From JAHIYG01 sp041306075 (lineage in GTDB: Archaea; Altiarchaeota; Altiarchaeia; IMC4; SCGC-AAA252-I15), in assembly GCA_041306075.1 (NCBI GenBank), contig JBFYKH010000057.1:1-31405 (forward strand): a DNA stretch of 31,405 nt, in the 5' to 3' direction. Under the pieces are notes generated by a model. The model ran no database searches and was not told where the DNA came from. It saw only the letters and a list, made by a program, of their open reading frames with translations. Shown one piece after another: positions 1 through 6,402 of this stretch. The position numbers were made by a program, and so were the translations under genes. Position 1 is the first letter of the stretch. The number at the start of each line of letters is the position of its first letter.

Positions 1-153
1 TATGTGGGGGCCGTGGTCTCCGGGATGCTGATGTTCCTCTTCATGGCCCTCAACTCCGCGGCAATCTCGGCGTTGAGCGCGGTATGGTGGGCGGCGCTCC
101 TGAGGGACAGGCCGCCTAAATCCTGTAGCGCAGTATCGCCGCCTTCCCCTTGA
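1..153 (+). CDS. 3' end of a putative membrane protein (5' end outside window)
   Basis: Frame 1 is open from the first base to a TGA at 151-153. It encodes about 50 residues, of which roughly the first 35 are strongly hydrophobic with two Trp, like a terminal membrane helix, followed by a short basic and Ser/Pro-rich tail. The opposite strand shows only a short start-like reading, so a plus-strand membrane protein tail is the better reading. It would overlap the 3' end of the convergent prf1 gene by 38 bp. No family can be assigned from so short a piece. Confidence 0.4.
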   Translation, partial: YVGAVVSGMLMFLFMALNSAAISALSAVWWAALLRDRPPKSCSAVSPPSP

Positions 154-1204
154 AGGTGTTCCAGAGCTGGACCCCCTCCTCGAACTCGTCTGAGAGTATC
201 TCCACCCTGGCGCCGGAGGCCTGGGCCTTATCATAGAGGGTTTCGAGCTCCCGTTCGTCCAGTTTCTCGGACAGGAGGAGGACGTCGACCGCGTTGATGT
301 CCACCGCGCGCACGAGGTCGGGGCCGTATGCTGCGAGGCCGTCCTCGATGAGGCTTCTCATGAACCTTTGGAACCACACCTTCTGGCGGATCATCTCCAC
401 CTCCTTCAGGTCGTCCGCGCTCGCGTTGATGAGCTCCCTTATGCCGGACTCGTCCGTGTATGTGGTGTCCTTGACCGCTATCACCTTCTTCCTGAGCTCG
501 TGGTTCATGTATTCGCCGTCGACGAACGCCTCCTTGGTCGCGGCCGGGCCGCCGATGATTATGCCCCGAAGGTCCTTGACGTGGGGGAGGAAGACGTCGT
601 TCGCGGCCTCGCCTATGCGCTTCTTCATGTTGTGGGACTCCTCCCTGATGAGGCGCTCGAACCTGTGGGCGGACTGGCCGCCCGCCCTGTGTTTGCCGCT
701 GTAGCCGGAGGTGATCTTCTTGTGTATGACGTACCGGTCGCCCTTGAGGGTAGCGATGGTCGCCATCTTGTTGTCGAGGGCTATGAGGCCGTAGACGTCC
801 TTGGGCTTGACGAGGTCCTTGAGGGGGTCGAGTATGAACTGCTTGTCGCAGCGGTAGAGGCGGATGGCTATCGGCTCCGGGGGCTCTATGCCCCACACCT
901 TTATGTCGGACAGGCCCTCGCGCTCGCTCGTGTTGCCGCAGAAGACGACGAGCCCGTTCTTCGGCGTCTGCTTGTAGAGGCGCAGGTGCTGTATGGTCCG
1001 CTCCAGGGCGTCCACGACGTTCTTCCTGGTCCCCGTGCTCTTTATGTTCGTGGCGGTCCCCTGCTCGCTCGCAAGCTGGTTCATGACGTTTATCAGGTTG
1101 TAGCCGGCCGGGACGTACACCGATATGAGCTCCGTGTGCCTGCCGGATATGCCTTCAAGCTCCCGGATGAGCTTCTTGAGCCGGTACTCTGTGTGCGAAT
1201 CCAT
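116..1204 (-). CDS. prf1: Peptide chain release factor aRF1, lacking the C-terminal minidomain
   Basis: Archaeal class-1 release factor, which reads all three stop codons in the ribosomal A site and triggers peptidyl-tRNA hydrolysis. Domain 1 holds the NIKS stop-recognition motif (residues 53-56), preceded by a GTAT in place of the GTS element, and a YxCxxxF-type motif (YRCDKQF, 117-123). Domain 2 holds the hydrolysis motif GGQ at 175-177 in the usual Arg/His-rich context. Domain 3 ends at an Ile-Leu-Arg-Tyr stretch. At 362 aa it is about 50 residues shorter than typical aRF1 (about 410), and the Cys-rich minidomain normally inserted in domain 3 is not seen. It starts 2 bp after the pheT stop, so it is probably translated from the pheT mRNA. 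The assignment is secure. Confidence 0.95.
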   Translation of the reverse strand: MDSHTEYRLKKLIRELEGISGRHTELISVYVPAGYNLINVMNQLASEQGTATNIKSTGTRKNVVDALERTIQHLRLYKQTPKNGLVVFCGNTSEREGLSDIKVWGIEPPEPIAIRLYRCDKQFILDPLKDLVKPKDVYGLIALDNKMATIATLKGDRYVIHKKITSGYSGKHRAGGQSAHRFERLIREESHNMKKRIGEAANDVFLPHVKDLRGIIIGGPAATKEAFVDGEYMNHELRKKVIAVKDTTYTDESGIRELINASADDLKEVEMIRQKVWFQRFMRSLIEDGLAAYGPDLVRAVDINAVDVLLLSEKLDERELETLYDKAQASGARVEILSDEFEEGVQLWNTFKGKAAILRYRI

Positions 1205-1206
1205 CG

Positions 1207-2013
1207 TCAGTCGAGTTTCAGTTCGAACGCTGTCACAGGCACCTCGAGGCCGAAGTTCGACAGCACCTCGGGCGAGACCTCCCCCCAGAAGCCGTTCTTG
1301 TTCCTGGCCGAGCGGCCATTGATGAAGGAGGGGTGGTCGTAGGGCTCGTCCTTCCCGTCAAGTTTGAGGTTGGCCATGAGGCCGGCCACGGCGGCCTTTA
1401 TCTCGCTGTAGTTCGTCCTGGCGTGCGCTATGACCCCAGCCACCCTCGTCTCCGTCCTGCCTTCGGGGTCGAGGGCCTCGCCGGCCTCGAATATCCTCTG
1501 CGGGTACTCCCGGCTCTTGTTCCGCTCCAGGACGACCATCAGCGACGGGAGGAGCCATGTCCTTGCGACGCCCTGTTCGGCGCTCACAGGCTTCAGTGCC
1601 TCCACCGGCCTCTCGCGCGGCGCGTTCATCCGGTCGTAAAGGTCCCTGTTGTTCGTGAGTATGAGGCTCATGACTTCGGTGAACTGCATGCCGATGAGCC
1701 AGTCCCTGACGTCCTCGACTGAGAGTTCGAGCGCGTCCGCCTTCCCGAGCGAGTAGAGCCTGGGCACTTGCGGCTTGAATCCCATGTACCCGTAGGCTAT
1801 GGCTATGTCCTCGACCAGGTCCATTGGGTGCATGATGTCGGCGCGGTATGGGGGGATTGACACCGTTATCTTGCCGGCCTTTATCTCGGCCCCGTAGCGC
1901 ATCTTCTCGAGGAGCCGCTTCACCTCCTTGGCTTCGAGCCCCTCTCCGAGGAGGCCGTTGACGTATGCGAGGTCCAGTTGCATGTCCTTCGGCGCAAGGT
2001 CAGGCCGCTTCAT
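1207..2013 (-). CDS. pheT: Phenylalanyl-tRNA synthetase beta chain, C-terminal half only (B5 plus catalytic-like core)
   Basis: The 268 residues match the second half of archaeal PheT (usually about 550 aa). Residues 1-75 are the B5 DNA-binding-like domain, with the typical PPYRADIMHPMDLVEDIAIAYG-like block at about 53-74. Residues 80-268 are the inactive synthetase-like core that pairs with PheS. The N-terminal B1 and B3/B4 domains are absent, and B3/B4 carries the editing site for mischarged Tyr-tRNA(Phe). This is unlikely to be a truncated call. An in-frame TAG lies four codons upstream of the ATG, and a TATA-like box is centred 28 bp before it, so the mRNA should begin at this ATG. The missing half may be encoded elsewhere or lost; no pheS is in the window. 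prf1 follows directly. Confidence 0.88.
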   Translation of the reverse strand: MKRPDLAPKDMQLDLAYVNGLLGEGLEAKEVKRLLEKMRYGAEIKAGKITVSIPPYRADIMHPMDLVEDIAIAYGYMGFKPQVPRLYSLGKADALELSVEDVRDWLIGMQFTEVMSLILTNNRDLYDRMNAPRERPVEALKPVSAEQGVARTWLLPSLMVVLERNKSREYPQRIFEAGEALDPEGRTETRVAGVIAHARTNYSEIKAAVAGLMANLKLDGKDEPYDHPSFINGRSARNKNGFWGEVSPEVLSNFGLEVPVTAFELKLD

Positions 2014-2037
2014 CGAACAATACTAAGTCCACGGCGA

Positions 2038-2045
2038 TTATATAT
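2038..2045 (-). promoter_or_regulatory. TATA-like box for pheT-prf1
   Basis: On the minus strand the sequence reads ATATATAA, centred about 28 bp before the pheT ATG. That spacing puts the expected transcription start within a few bases of the start codon (leaderless mRNA) and supports the short pheT. Confidence 0.6.
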
Positions 2046-2170
2046 GAGTTGCCTGCGCGGCTGCCTGGCGGTCGTTGTTTGGGGATTTGTAGCCGGGAAA
2101 TGCCTAAAATTGAACATTGTTTACATTTTTATGCTTATCCTGCCGAGAGAGCTAATAGCGAGGCACCACC

Positions 2171-2362
2171 ATGTGGAACCAACTCCAAGAATCGGTCTCG
2201 GCCCTGGTCGGGGTCTACGGCACCGTCACCCTCAGTTTCATCGAGGAACAGGAGGAGTGGCTGGGGGTGCCAAGGGAGGAGACCGACGAGTGCGTGAAAA
2301 GCCTCATAGAGAAGGGCGAATTTTTCTCTCCATCTCCCGGCCGGATACAGGCGAGGAGGTAG
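2171..2362 (+). CDS. Small winged-helix-like protein (63 aa)
   Basis: A 63-residue acidic protein. Its second half (E-E-x-x-x-x-V-K-S-L-I-E-K-G, then F-x-P-x-P-G-R-I near the end) resembles the wing of small archaeal winged helices, such as the C-terminal winged helix of archaeal MCM and related orphan domains, where a Gly-Glu-Ile-Tyr-Glu-Pro-x-Pro-Gly pattern closes the fold. A weak SD (GAGG, 2160-2163) lies seven bases before the ATG, with T-rich TATA-like sequence at 2126-2137. It is divergent from pheT and convergent with mscS (9 bp between the stops). A DNA-binding role is inferred from the fold only; the protein is otherwise unidentified. Confidence 0.6.
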   Translation: MWNQLQESVSALVGVYGTVTLSFIEEQEEWLGVPREETDECVKSLIEKGEFFSPSPGRIQARR

Positions 2363-2371
2363 GTGCCTGGC

Positions 2372-3439
2372 TCACTTCGACAGTATGACCTTCTGCGTCG
2401 GATAGGCGAACTCGATTCCTGCCTTCTCGAAACGCTCCTTAACCTCTTGGTTGACGCGGTCGAGGACCAACGCCTTGTCCAGGTAGTCGTTGACCCAGTA
2501 TTTCACCATCACGTTCAGGCTGGAATCGGCGAAGTCCGTGAACGCCACCGTGGGTGCGTAGCCGCCGTACACCCCGTCGGTCTTCGACAGCACCTCCTTG
2601 ACGATGGAAATCGCCTCCCTGAGCTTCGCCTGAGGAGTCTCGTAGGTGAGGCATATGGTCTCGACCACCGCAAGATGCCTGCTCGGGCGCGAAATGTTTT
2701 CTATCTTGCTCATGGCTATCCTGCTGTTGGGCATGTACAGCTCGGTGTTGTCCAGGGTCAGGAGCCTCGTGCTCCTGAGGCCGACTTCAAGGACGTCGCC
2801 GGTCACCCCGTCCACAATTATCCTGTCCCGGACAGTGAACGGCTTGTCAACGAGTATCGCGAATGCGCCGAACATGTTCTCGACCGTGTCCTTCGATGCC
2901 AATGCTACCGCTAGGCCGCCGATTCCAAGGCCTGCGACGAGGGCCGTTATGTCGATGCCGAAGTTTGACAGCACGACGAGGAGGCCGAGGACTATCACCA
3001 CCGCCTTCAGGCCCTTGCTGAATATGGGGATGAGCTGGTCGTCGAGCGAACTGTCAGTCTTCCTCGCCAGGGGGACTAGGTACTCATTCACGCCGATGTT
3101 TATCACGCGTATCAGGAGCCATGCGACGGTCATCACGACCATGGCCGTGACGATGCCATCGGTTAGGGGGATGATGTTCGGGTGTATAACCAGTGTGTGG
3201 AGGGCGATGTACAGGCCCCAGGTGAAGATGAACACGACGAGGGGCTCCTCTATCGCGTCTATCAGGAGGTCGTCCAGCTTGTTCTCGGTCTTCCTGAACA
3301 GCTCCTTCAGGTACTGGTTGATGAGGTAGTAGACTATCTTGCCGACGATGACCGAGAGGAGGACTATGCCCAACGCCTCGGCGTACGAGAGTATCGTGTT
3401 CCCGAAGTACGTCTCCTGAAGTAGCTCCTGCGGTGTCAT
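2372..3439 (-). CDS. mscS: MscS-family mechanosensitive channel
   Basis: Small-conductance mechanosensitive channel that releases solutes on osmotic downshock, in the cytoplasmic membrane. N-terminal helices are followed by the family's pore-lining TM3, rich in Gly and Ala (ALVAGLGIGGLAVALASKD), then the beta domain (Asp-Arg-Ile-Ile-Val-Asp-Gly-Val-x-Gly-x-Val) and the alpha/beta C-terminal domain. The reading frame opens at a GTG at 3451. The ATG at 3439 is preferred because an SD-like AGGTGA (3448-3453) lies eight bases upstream, giving 355 aa, typical of the MscMJ/YnaI size class. It sits just downstream of ftsZ on the same strand and is probably cotranscribed. Confidence 0.93.
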   Translation of the reverse strand: MTPQELLQETYFGNTILSYAEALGIVLLSVIVGKIVYYLINQYLKELFRKTENKLDDLLIDAIEEPLVVFIFTWGLYIALHTLVIHPNIIPLTDGIVTAMVVMTVAWLLIRVINIGVNEYLVPLARKTDSSLDDQLIPIFSKGLKAVVIVLGLLVVLSNFGIDITALVAGLGIGGLAVALASKDTVENMFGAFAILVDKPFTVRDRIIVDGVTGDVLEVGLRSTRLLTLDNTELYMPNSRIAMSKIENISRPSRHLAVVETICLTYETPQAKLREAISIVKEVLSKTDGVYGGYAPTVAFTDFADSSLNVMVKYWVNDYLDKALVLDRVNQEVKERFEKAGIEFAYPTQKVILSK

Positions 3440-3480
3440 GGGGAGTGTCACCTACCTGCCGTCGGTGGGCAGCAGCCCGC

Positions 3481-4551
3481 TCATAGGGAGCGTATGTCCA
3501 AGTCCAGGTCGGAGTCGCTCGTCTCGTCGTCGTCGCTGCCGGCCCCCAGTATGTGCTGGCTCTTGACGCCGGTGGCGATGTTGATTATCTCTATCCTGTC
3601 CTCGAAAGTCGGGTTCACCCTCGCGCCCCACATGACGTTGGCCGTCTCGTCGAACTCCTGCGTGATGAGTTCGCCGACCCTGTTGGCCTCCCCGATGGTG
3701 AGGTCTGGGCCTCCCGTGATGTGTATCAGGGCGCCCTTGGCCCCCTTGTAGTCGACGTCCAGGAGCGGGTGCTCGAGCGTGTTCCTTACGCCGACCTCGA
3801 CCTTGTCGGGGCCTTCCCCGTCGCCTATCCCGATGACGGACACCTTGCCGCCGCCGAGGACCGCGCGTATGTCTGCGAAGTCCAAGTTGATTAGCGAAGG
3901 CTCCTTTATCGTCTCGGTTATCCCCTTCACCGCCCTTGCGACTATCTCGTCCGCGATGAGGAACGACTTGTCTATGGGCAGGTTCGGCACGTACTCGACC
4001 AGCTTGTTGTTGTCGACGACGATGACGGTGTCGGCGGCCTTCCTGAGGCGGTCTATGCCCTCCCTGGCCTTCTGTATCCTTGCGCGCTCCAGCTTGAACG
4101 GGTATGTGACTATAGCGACGACTATCGCGCCGACTTCCTTGCCTATCTCTGCGACGACCGGCGCCGAGCCTGTTCCAGTTCCGCCTCCCATGCCCGCGCA
4201 CAGGAATAGCAGGTGGGTCCCCTCGAGGTAGCTTACGAGGTCGCCTTTGCTGGCTTCGGCGGCCTTCATGCCCATCTCCGGGAATCCGCCGGCCCCGAGG
4301 CCGCGGGTGAGTTTGGCTCCGATGAGTATCTTGGTGATTCTCGGGTCTATCTTCTTGAGGTCCTGGGCGTCGGTGTTGCAGGCGGCTAGCTCCGCGCCGC
4401 TGACGCCTATCTTGCACAGCCTGTTGACCGTGTTTCCGCCGCCTCCTCCGGCGCCGAAGACGACAATCCTCAGCTGTTCAGACTCGTCAAACCCTATTTC
4501 GCCGCCTTGTATTCCCTGATTGCTCAAAACCTCGTTCACCAGCGCTTTCAT
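3481..4551 (-). CDS. ftsZ: Cell division protein FtsZ (FtsZ1-like)
   Basis: Tubulin-family GTPase that forms the cytokinetic ring. The N-terminal glycine-rich loop (GAGGGGGN, 33-40), the tubulin signature GGGTGTGS (122-129) and the T7 loop NxDxxD (N222, D224, D227), which completes the GTPase site of the neighbouring subunit, are all present. The 356-aa length is normal. The INLDFAD and ITGGPDLT blocks look more like archaeal FtsZ1 than FtsZ2; this subtype call is from memory. The C-terminus ends in a run of acidic and Ser residues and the short IRSL tail, a possible peptide for membrane-anchor partners. A TATA-like box near 4608-4615 predicts a leader of about 34 nt. mscS follows. Confidence 0.96.
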   Translation of the reverse strand: MKALVNEVLSNQGIQGGEIGFDESEQLRIVVFGAGGGGGNTVNRLCKIGVSGAELAACNTDAQDLKKIDPRITKILIGAKLTRGLGAGGFPEMGMKAAEASKGDLVSYLEGTHLLFLCAGMGGGTGTGSAPVVAEIGKEVGAIVVAIVTYPFKLERARIQKAREGIDRLRKAADTVIVVDNNKLVEYVPNLPIDKSFLIADEIVARAVKGITETIKEPSLINLDFADIRAVLGGGKVSVIGIGDGEGPDKVEVGVRNTLEHPLLDVDYKGAKGALIHITGGPDLTIGEANRVGELITQEFDETANVMWGARVNPTFEDRIEIINIATGVKSQHILGAGSDDDETSDSDLDLDIRSL

Positions 4552-4607
4552 TTTGCATCAAGTCACAGAGATAGTATTGTGATTGATACAAAATTACGCG
4601 GACTCGC

Positions 4608-4615
4608 ATATAAAT
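4608..4615 (-). promoter_or_regulatory. TATA-like box for ftsZ
   Basis: Reads ATTTATAT on the minus strand, about 60 bp before the ftsZ ATG. This predicts a leader of roughly 34 nt, unlike the leaderless spacing of most other first genes here. No clear SD is visible in the leader. Confidence 0.45.
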
Positions 4616-4637
4616 TAAAAATGGCGGAGTCCGGCCG

Positions 4638-4684
4638 GCCCCCGCGCGGGGGCGGACGCACTGACTTACTTTCCCGGGGGAAAG
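4638..4684 (-). terminator. Two GC-rich palindromes downstream of thioredoxin gene
   Basis: A 16-nt perfect palindrome (GCCCCCGCGCGGGGGC, 4638-4653) and a second hairpin (4669-4684, 7-bp arms with a GG loop) lie immediately after the trx stop and before the ftsZ promoter. On the minus strand the first is followed by a T-run near 4617-4622. Their place between two same-strand units suggests transcription termination, which is an inference. Confidence 0.45.
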
Positions 4685-4686
4685 GT

Positions 4687-5073
4687 TCAGCCGGCGTGCT
4701 TCAGTATCTTGGGTTCTAGGAGCTGCCTGGGCATGGCGCCGGTTATCCGGTCGACCAGGTTGCCCTTCTTGAACACGAGTAGGGTGGGTATGCTCATTAT
4801 CCCGTGCTTGGCGGCGACGCCCTGGTTGTCGTCGACGTTCAGCTTCCCGTAGGCCACCTTCCCTGCGTGGTCTTTCGCCATGGCGTCCACTATGGGGGCT
4901 ATCATCCTGCAGGGGCCGCACCAGGGGGCCCAGCAGTCCACGACGAAGACGTCGTGTCTTGCGCATTCCGCCTCGAACGTCGAGTCCGTAACTTCAATTG
5001 GTTCGCTCATTTTTCTCTGCCTCGCCAGTAGTTCGTTCATCCGCTTGTGCCTTAGCTCTTCGAGTTCGTCCAT
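4687..5073 (-). CDS. Thioredoxin
   Basis: Cytosolic thiol-disulfide reductase. The active site WCGPC (Cys52, Cys55) and the cis-Pro loop (S-I-P-T, Pro96) are intact. The frame is open up to 5127, but the ATG at 5073 is preferred because a TATA-like box at 5104-5110 puts the transcription start a few bases before it, and because the protein then begins with a charged helix (MDELEELRHKRMNELL) that is common as a prefix on archaeal thioredoxins. This gives 128 aa. It is divergent from the winged-helix gene at 5166, and the two TATA boxes are about 25 bp apart. Its reductase partner is not in the window. Confidence 0.94.
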   Translation of the reverse strand: MDELEELRHKRMNELLARQRKMSEPIEVTDSTFEAECARHDVFVVDCWAPWCGPCRMIAPIVDAMAKDHAGKVAYGKLNVDDNQGVAAKHGIMSIPTLLVFKKGNLVDRITGAMPRQLLEPKILKHAG

Positions 5074-5103
5074 GCTCCGGCGACTATTATATGAGCATTC
5101 GCC

Positions 5104-5110
5104 TATATAA
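5104..5110 (-). promoter_or_regulatory. TATA-like box for thioredoxin gene
   Basis: Reads TTATATA on the minus strand, centred 34 bp before the chosen ATG at 5073. It decides against the upstream start at 5127, which lies on the wrong side of the box. Confidence 0.55.
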
Positions 5111-5135
5111 ACGTTACTGTTCAACATTAACGCAC

Positions 5136-5143
5136 TTTTATAT
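5136..5143 (+). promoter_or_regulatory. TATA-like box for the winged-helix/NuoB-like/DsbA unit
   Basis: TTTTATAT centred 26.5 bp before the ATG at 5166, the spacing expected for a leaderless transcript. It fixes the start of the regulator well inside the longer open frame. Confidence 0.6.
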
Positions 5144-5165
5144 CAGGGAGGCCACTATATATACG

Positions 5166-5540
5166 ATGACTGCGATGAATCGGCGGGAGATGCCGTCGCT
5201 CTCAAGACGAGACGACCTCTGCCGCCACGACATATTGTGCAGCATACTCGGACTGAGGGGCCTCCAGAGCGAGGTCTACTGGACGCTATCCGGAAGGGAC
5301 ATGGAGACGCCGGAGATAGCCAGGAGGGTCGGACGCGACCGCACGAGCGTCCAACGCGCCGTGCAGGACCTCATAGCCCTCGGCCTGGCCACCCGGAGGC
5401 CGCTGCCGACGAGGAGGGGCCGGAAATACAGCTACAGCGGCATATGCAGCGACAAGCTGAGGGAGCGGCTGAGGCGCGAGCTCGACGCGTATTACGACAG
5501 GGTATACAAGGAGATAGCCACCATAGGGCGAAAGGCATGA
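5166..5540 (+). CDS. Winged helix-turn-helix transcriptional regulator (TrmB/MarR-like)
   Basis: A 124-aa predicted DNA-binding protein. The middle (about 35-80) reads as a winged helix: G-L-x-S-E-V-Y-W-T-L-S, then a helix-turn-helix of the T-P-E-I-A-R-R-V-G-R-D-R-T-S-V-Q-R type, and an L-x-x-L-G-L-A-T-R-R-P wing. The C-terminal 40 residues form a charged helix that could dimerise, as in TrmB-like and MarR-like archaeal regulators. No ligand domain is visible. Its stop overlaps the next ATG (ATGA), so it is translationally coupled to the NuoB-like relic and probably controls this small unit. The targets are unknown. Confidence 0.82.
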   Translation: MTAMNRREMPSLSRRDDLCRHDILCSILGLRGLQSEVYWTLSGRDMETPEIARRVGRDRTSVQRAVQDLIALGLATRRPLPTRRGRKYSYSGICSDKLRERLRRELDAYYDRVYKEIATIGRKA

Positions 5541-5749
5541 GGACTAACGAGGCCATGCAGAGCCCCAGATTCGTGGTGGCGGTGGGAGACGACGCCTGCT
5601 TCGGAGGCGTGTTCAAGGATTCCTATGCAGTCGCGGGGGGCGTGGACAGGGTCCTCCCCGTGGACATGAGGATACCCGGGAATCCCCCGGCCCCGAAGGA
5701 TATATTGATGGGCCTCCTAGCCTTGATGGACAAGATAGAGAGGCAGTGA
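5537..5749 (+). CDS. Orphan NuoB/EchC-like C-terminal fragment without Fe-S ligands
   Basis: The 70 residues align with the C-terminal third of the Fe-S small subunit of complex I and group-4 hydrogenases (NuoB, EchC, MbhJ): P-R-F-V-V-A-V-G near 11-18, F-G-G-V-F, D-S-Y-A-V-x-G-G-V-D-R-V-L-P-V-D, then I-P-G-N-P-P-A-P. In the family the cluster is held by a Cys pair in the N-terminal half, the Cys of G-x-C, and the Cys of P-G-C-P-P. Here the N-terminal half is missing, G-x-C has become G-D-D, and P-G-C-P-P has become P-G-N-P-P, so no [4Fe-4S] cluster is expected. The coupled ATGA start and clean conservation argue for a real gene. Its function is unknown; a repurposed scaffold is inferred. Confidence 0.75.
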   Translation: MRTNEAMQSPRFVVAVGDDACFGGVFKDSYAVAGGVDRVLPVDMRIPGNPPAPKDILMGLLALMDKIERQ

Positions 5750-5754
5750 TTCCC

Positions 5755-6372
5755 ATGAGGTTCGGCGGACTGGTTTGGGTTGCGTTGCTCGTCGCCCTCG
5801 CCCTAGGCTGCATCGGAAACACCGAGGGCGGCATCAAGCAGCCGATTGACGCGAGAGACCTGGCCGGGTCCGGGCACATGCTCGGAGACGCCGACGCCCC
5901 CGTGACTATAGTCGAGTTCAGCGACTACGAGTGCCCGTTCTGCGGCACCTTCAGCAGGGAGACGTTCCCGAAAATCAAGGCCGAATACATAGACACTGGA
6001 AAGGCCAGGTTCGTCTACAGGCACGCGCCCCTCGGATTCCACGAGCATGCCAGGGGCGCCGCCGAGGCTGCGGAGTGCGCGGGACAAGAGGGGCTCTTCT
6101 GGCAGATGCACGAGACGCTGTTCAACAACCAGGGGGAGCTGTCGGCGTTCAACTACCGGAGGTGGGCCGTCGAACTGGGGGCGGACGCGACAACATTCAG
6201 CCAGTGCATGGATTCGAGGCTCGGCGCGCCGGCCGTAGACCTCGACCTCAAGGAGGGCGATGCCATAGGCGTCAGCGGAGTCCCGGTCTTCATAATAGGG
6301 GGGAGGGTAGTCGGGGGGGCGAGGCCTTACGAGGACTTCAAGCGGGCCATAGACGGGGAGTTGAACGGCTGA
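5755..6372 (+). CDS. DsbA-like thiol-disulfide oxidoreductase, predicted lipoprotein
   Basis: An extracytoplasmic thioredoxin-fold oxidoreductase of 205 aa. An N-terminal hydrophobic stretch ends in a lipobox-like A-L-G-Cys19. The catalytic CPFC (Cys60-Cys63) follows the usual V-E-F-S-D-Y-E, the inserted helical domain contains the family's A-x-x-A-E-C-A pattern, and the cis-Pro loop is G-V-S-G-V-P-V-F. A GTG at 5746 overlaps the previous stop, but the ATG at 5755 gives a better signal peptide and has a purine-rich GAGAGG upstream. It probably makes or isomerises disulfides in surface proteins. Several Cys-rich lipoproteins encoded in this window are plausible substrates (inference). Confidence 0.9.
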   Translation: MRFGGLVWVALLVALALGCIGNTEGGIKQPIDARDLAGSGHMLGDADAPVTIVEFSDYECPFCGTFSRETFPKIKAEYIDTGKARFVYRHAPLGFHEHARGAAEAAECAGQEGLFWQMHETLFNNQGELSAFNYRRWAVELGADATTFSQCMDSRLGAPAVDLDLKEGDAIGVSGVPVFIIGGRVVGGARPYEDFKRAIDGELNG

Positions 6373-6380
6373 CTTTTAAC
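6373..6380 (+). promoter_or_regulatory. TATA-like box for the receiver-kinase gene
   Basis: CTTTTAAC centred 26.5 bp before the GTG at 6403. The box overlaps the last codons region just after the DsbA stop, so the kinase is likely its own unit. Confidence 0.55.
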
Positions 6381-6402
6381 CGGACGGCTCCCAGATAATT
6401 AT

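Noticed and set aside
368..1342. 324-aa plus-strand open frame across prf1 and the 3' part of pheT
   Set aside because: It lies opposite two well-identified genes with intact motifs and has no start signal; it is an antisense shadow of G+C-rich coding DNA.
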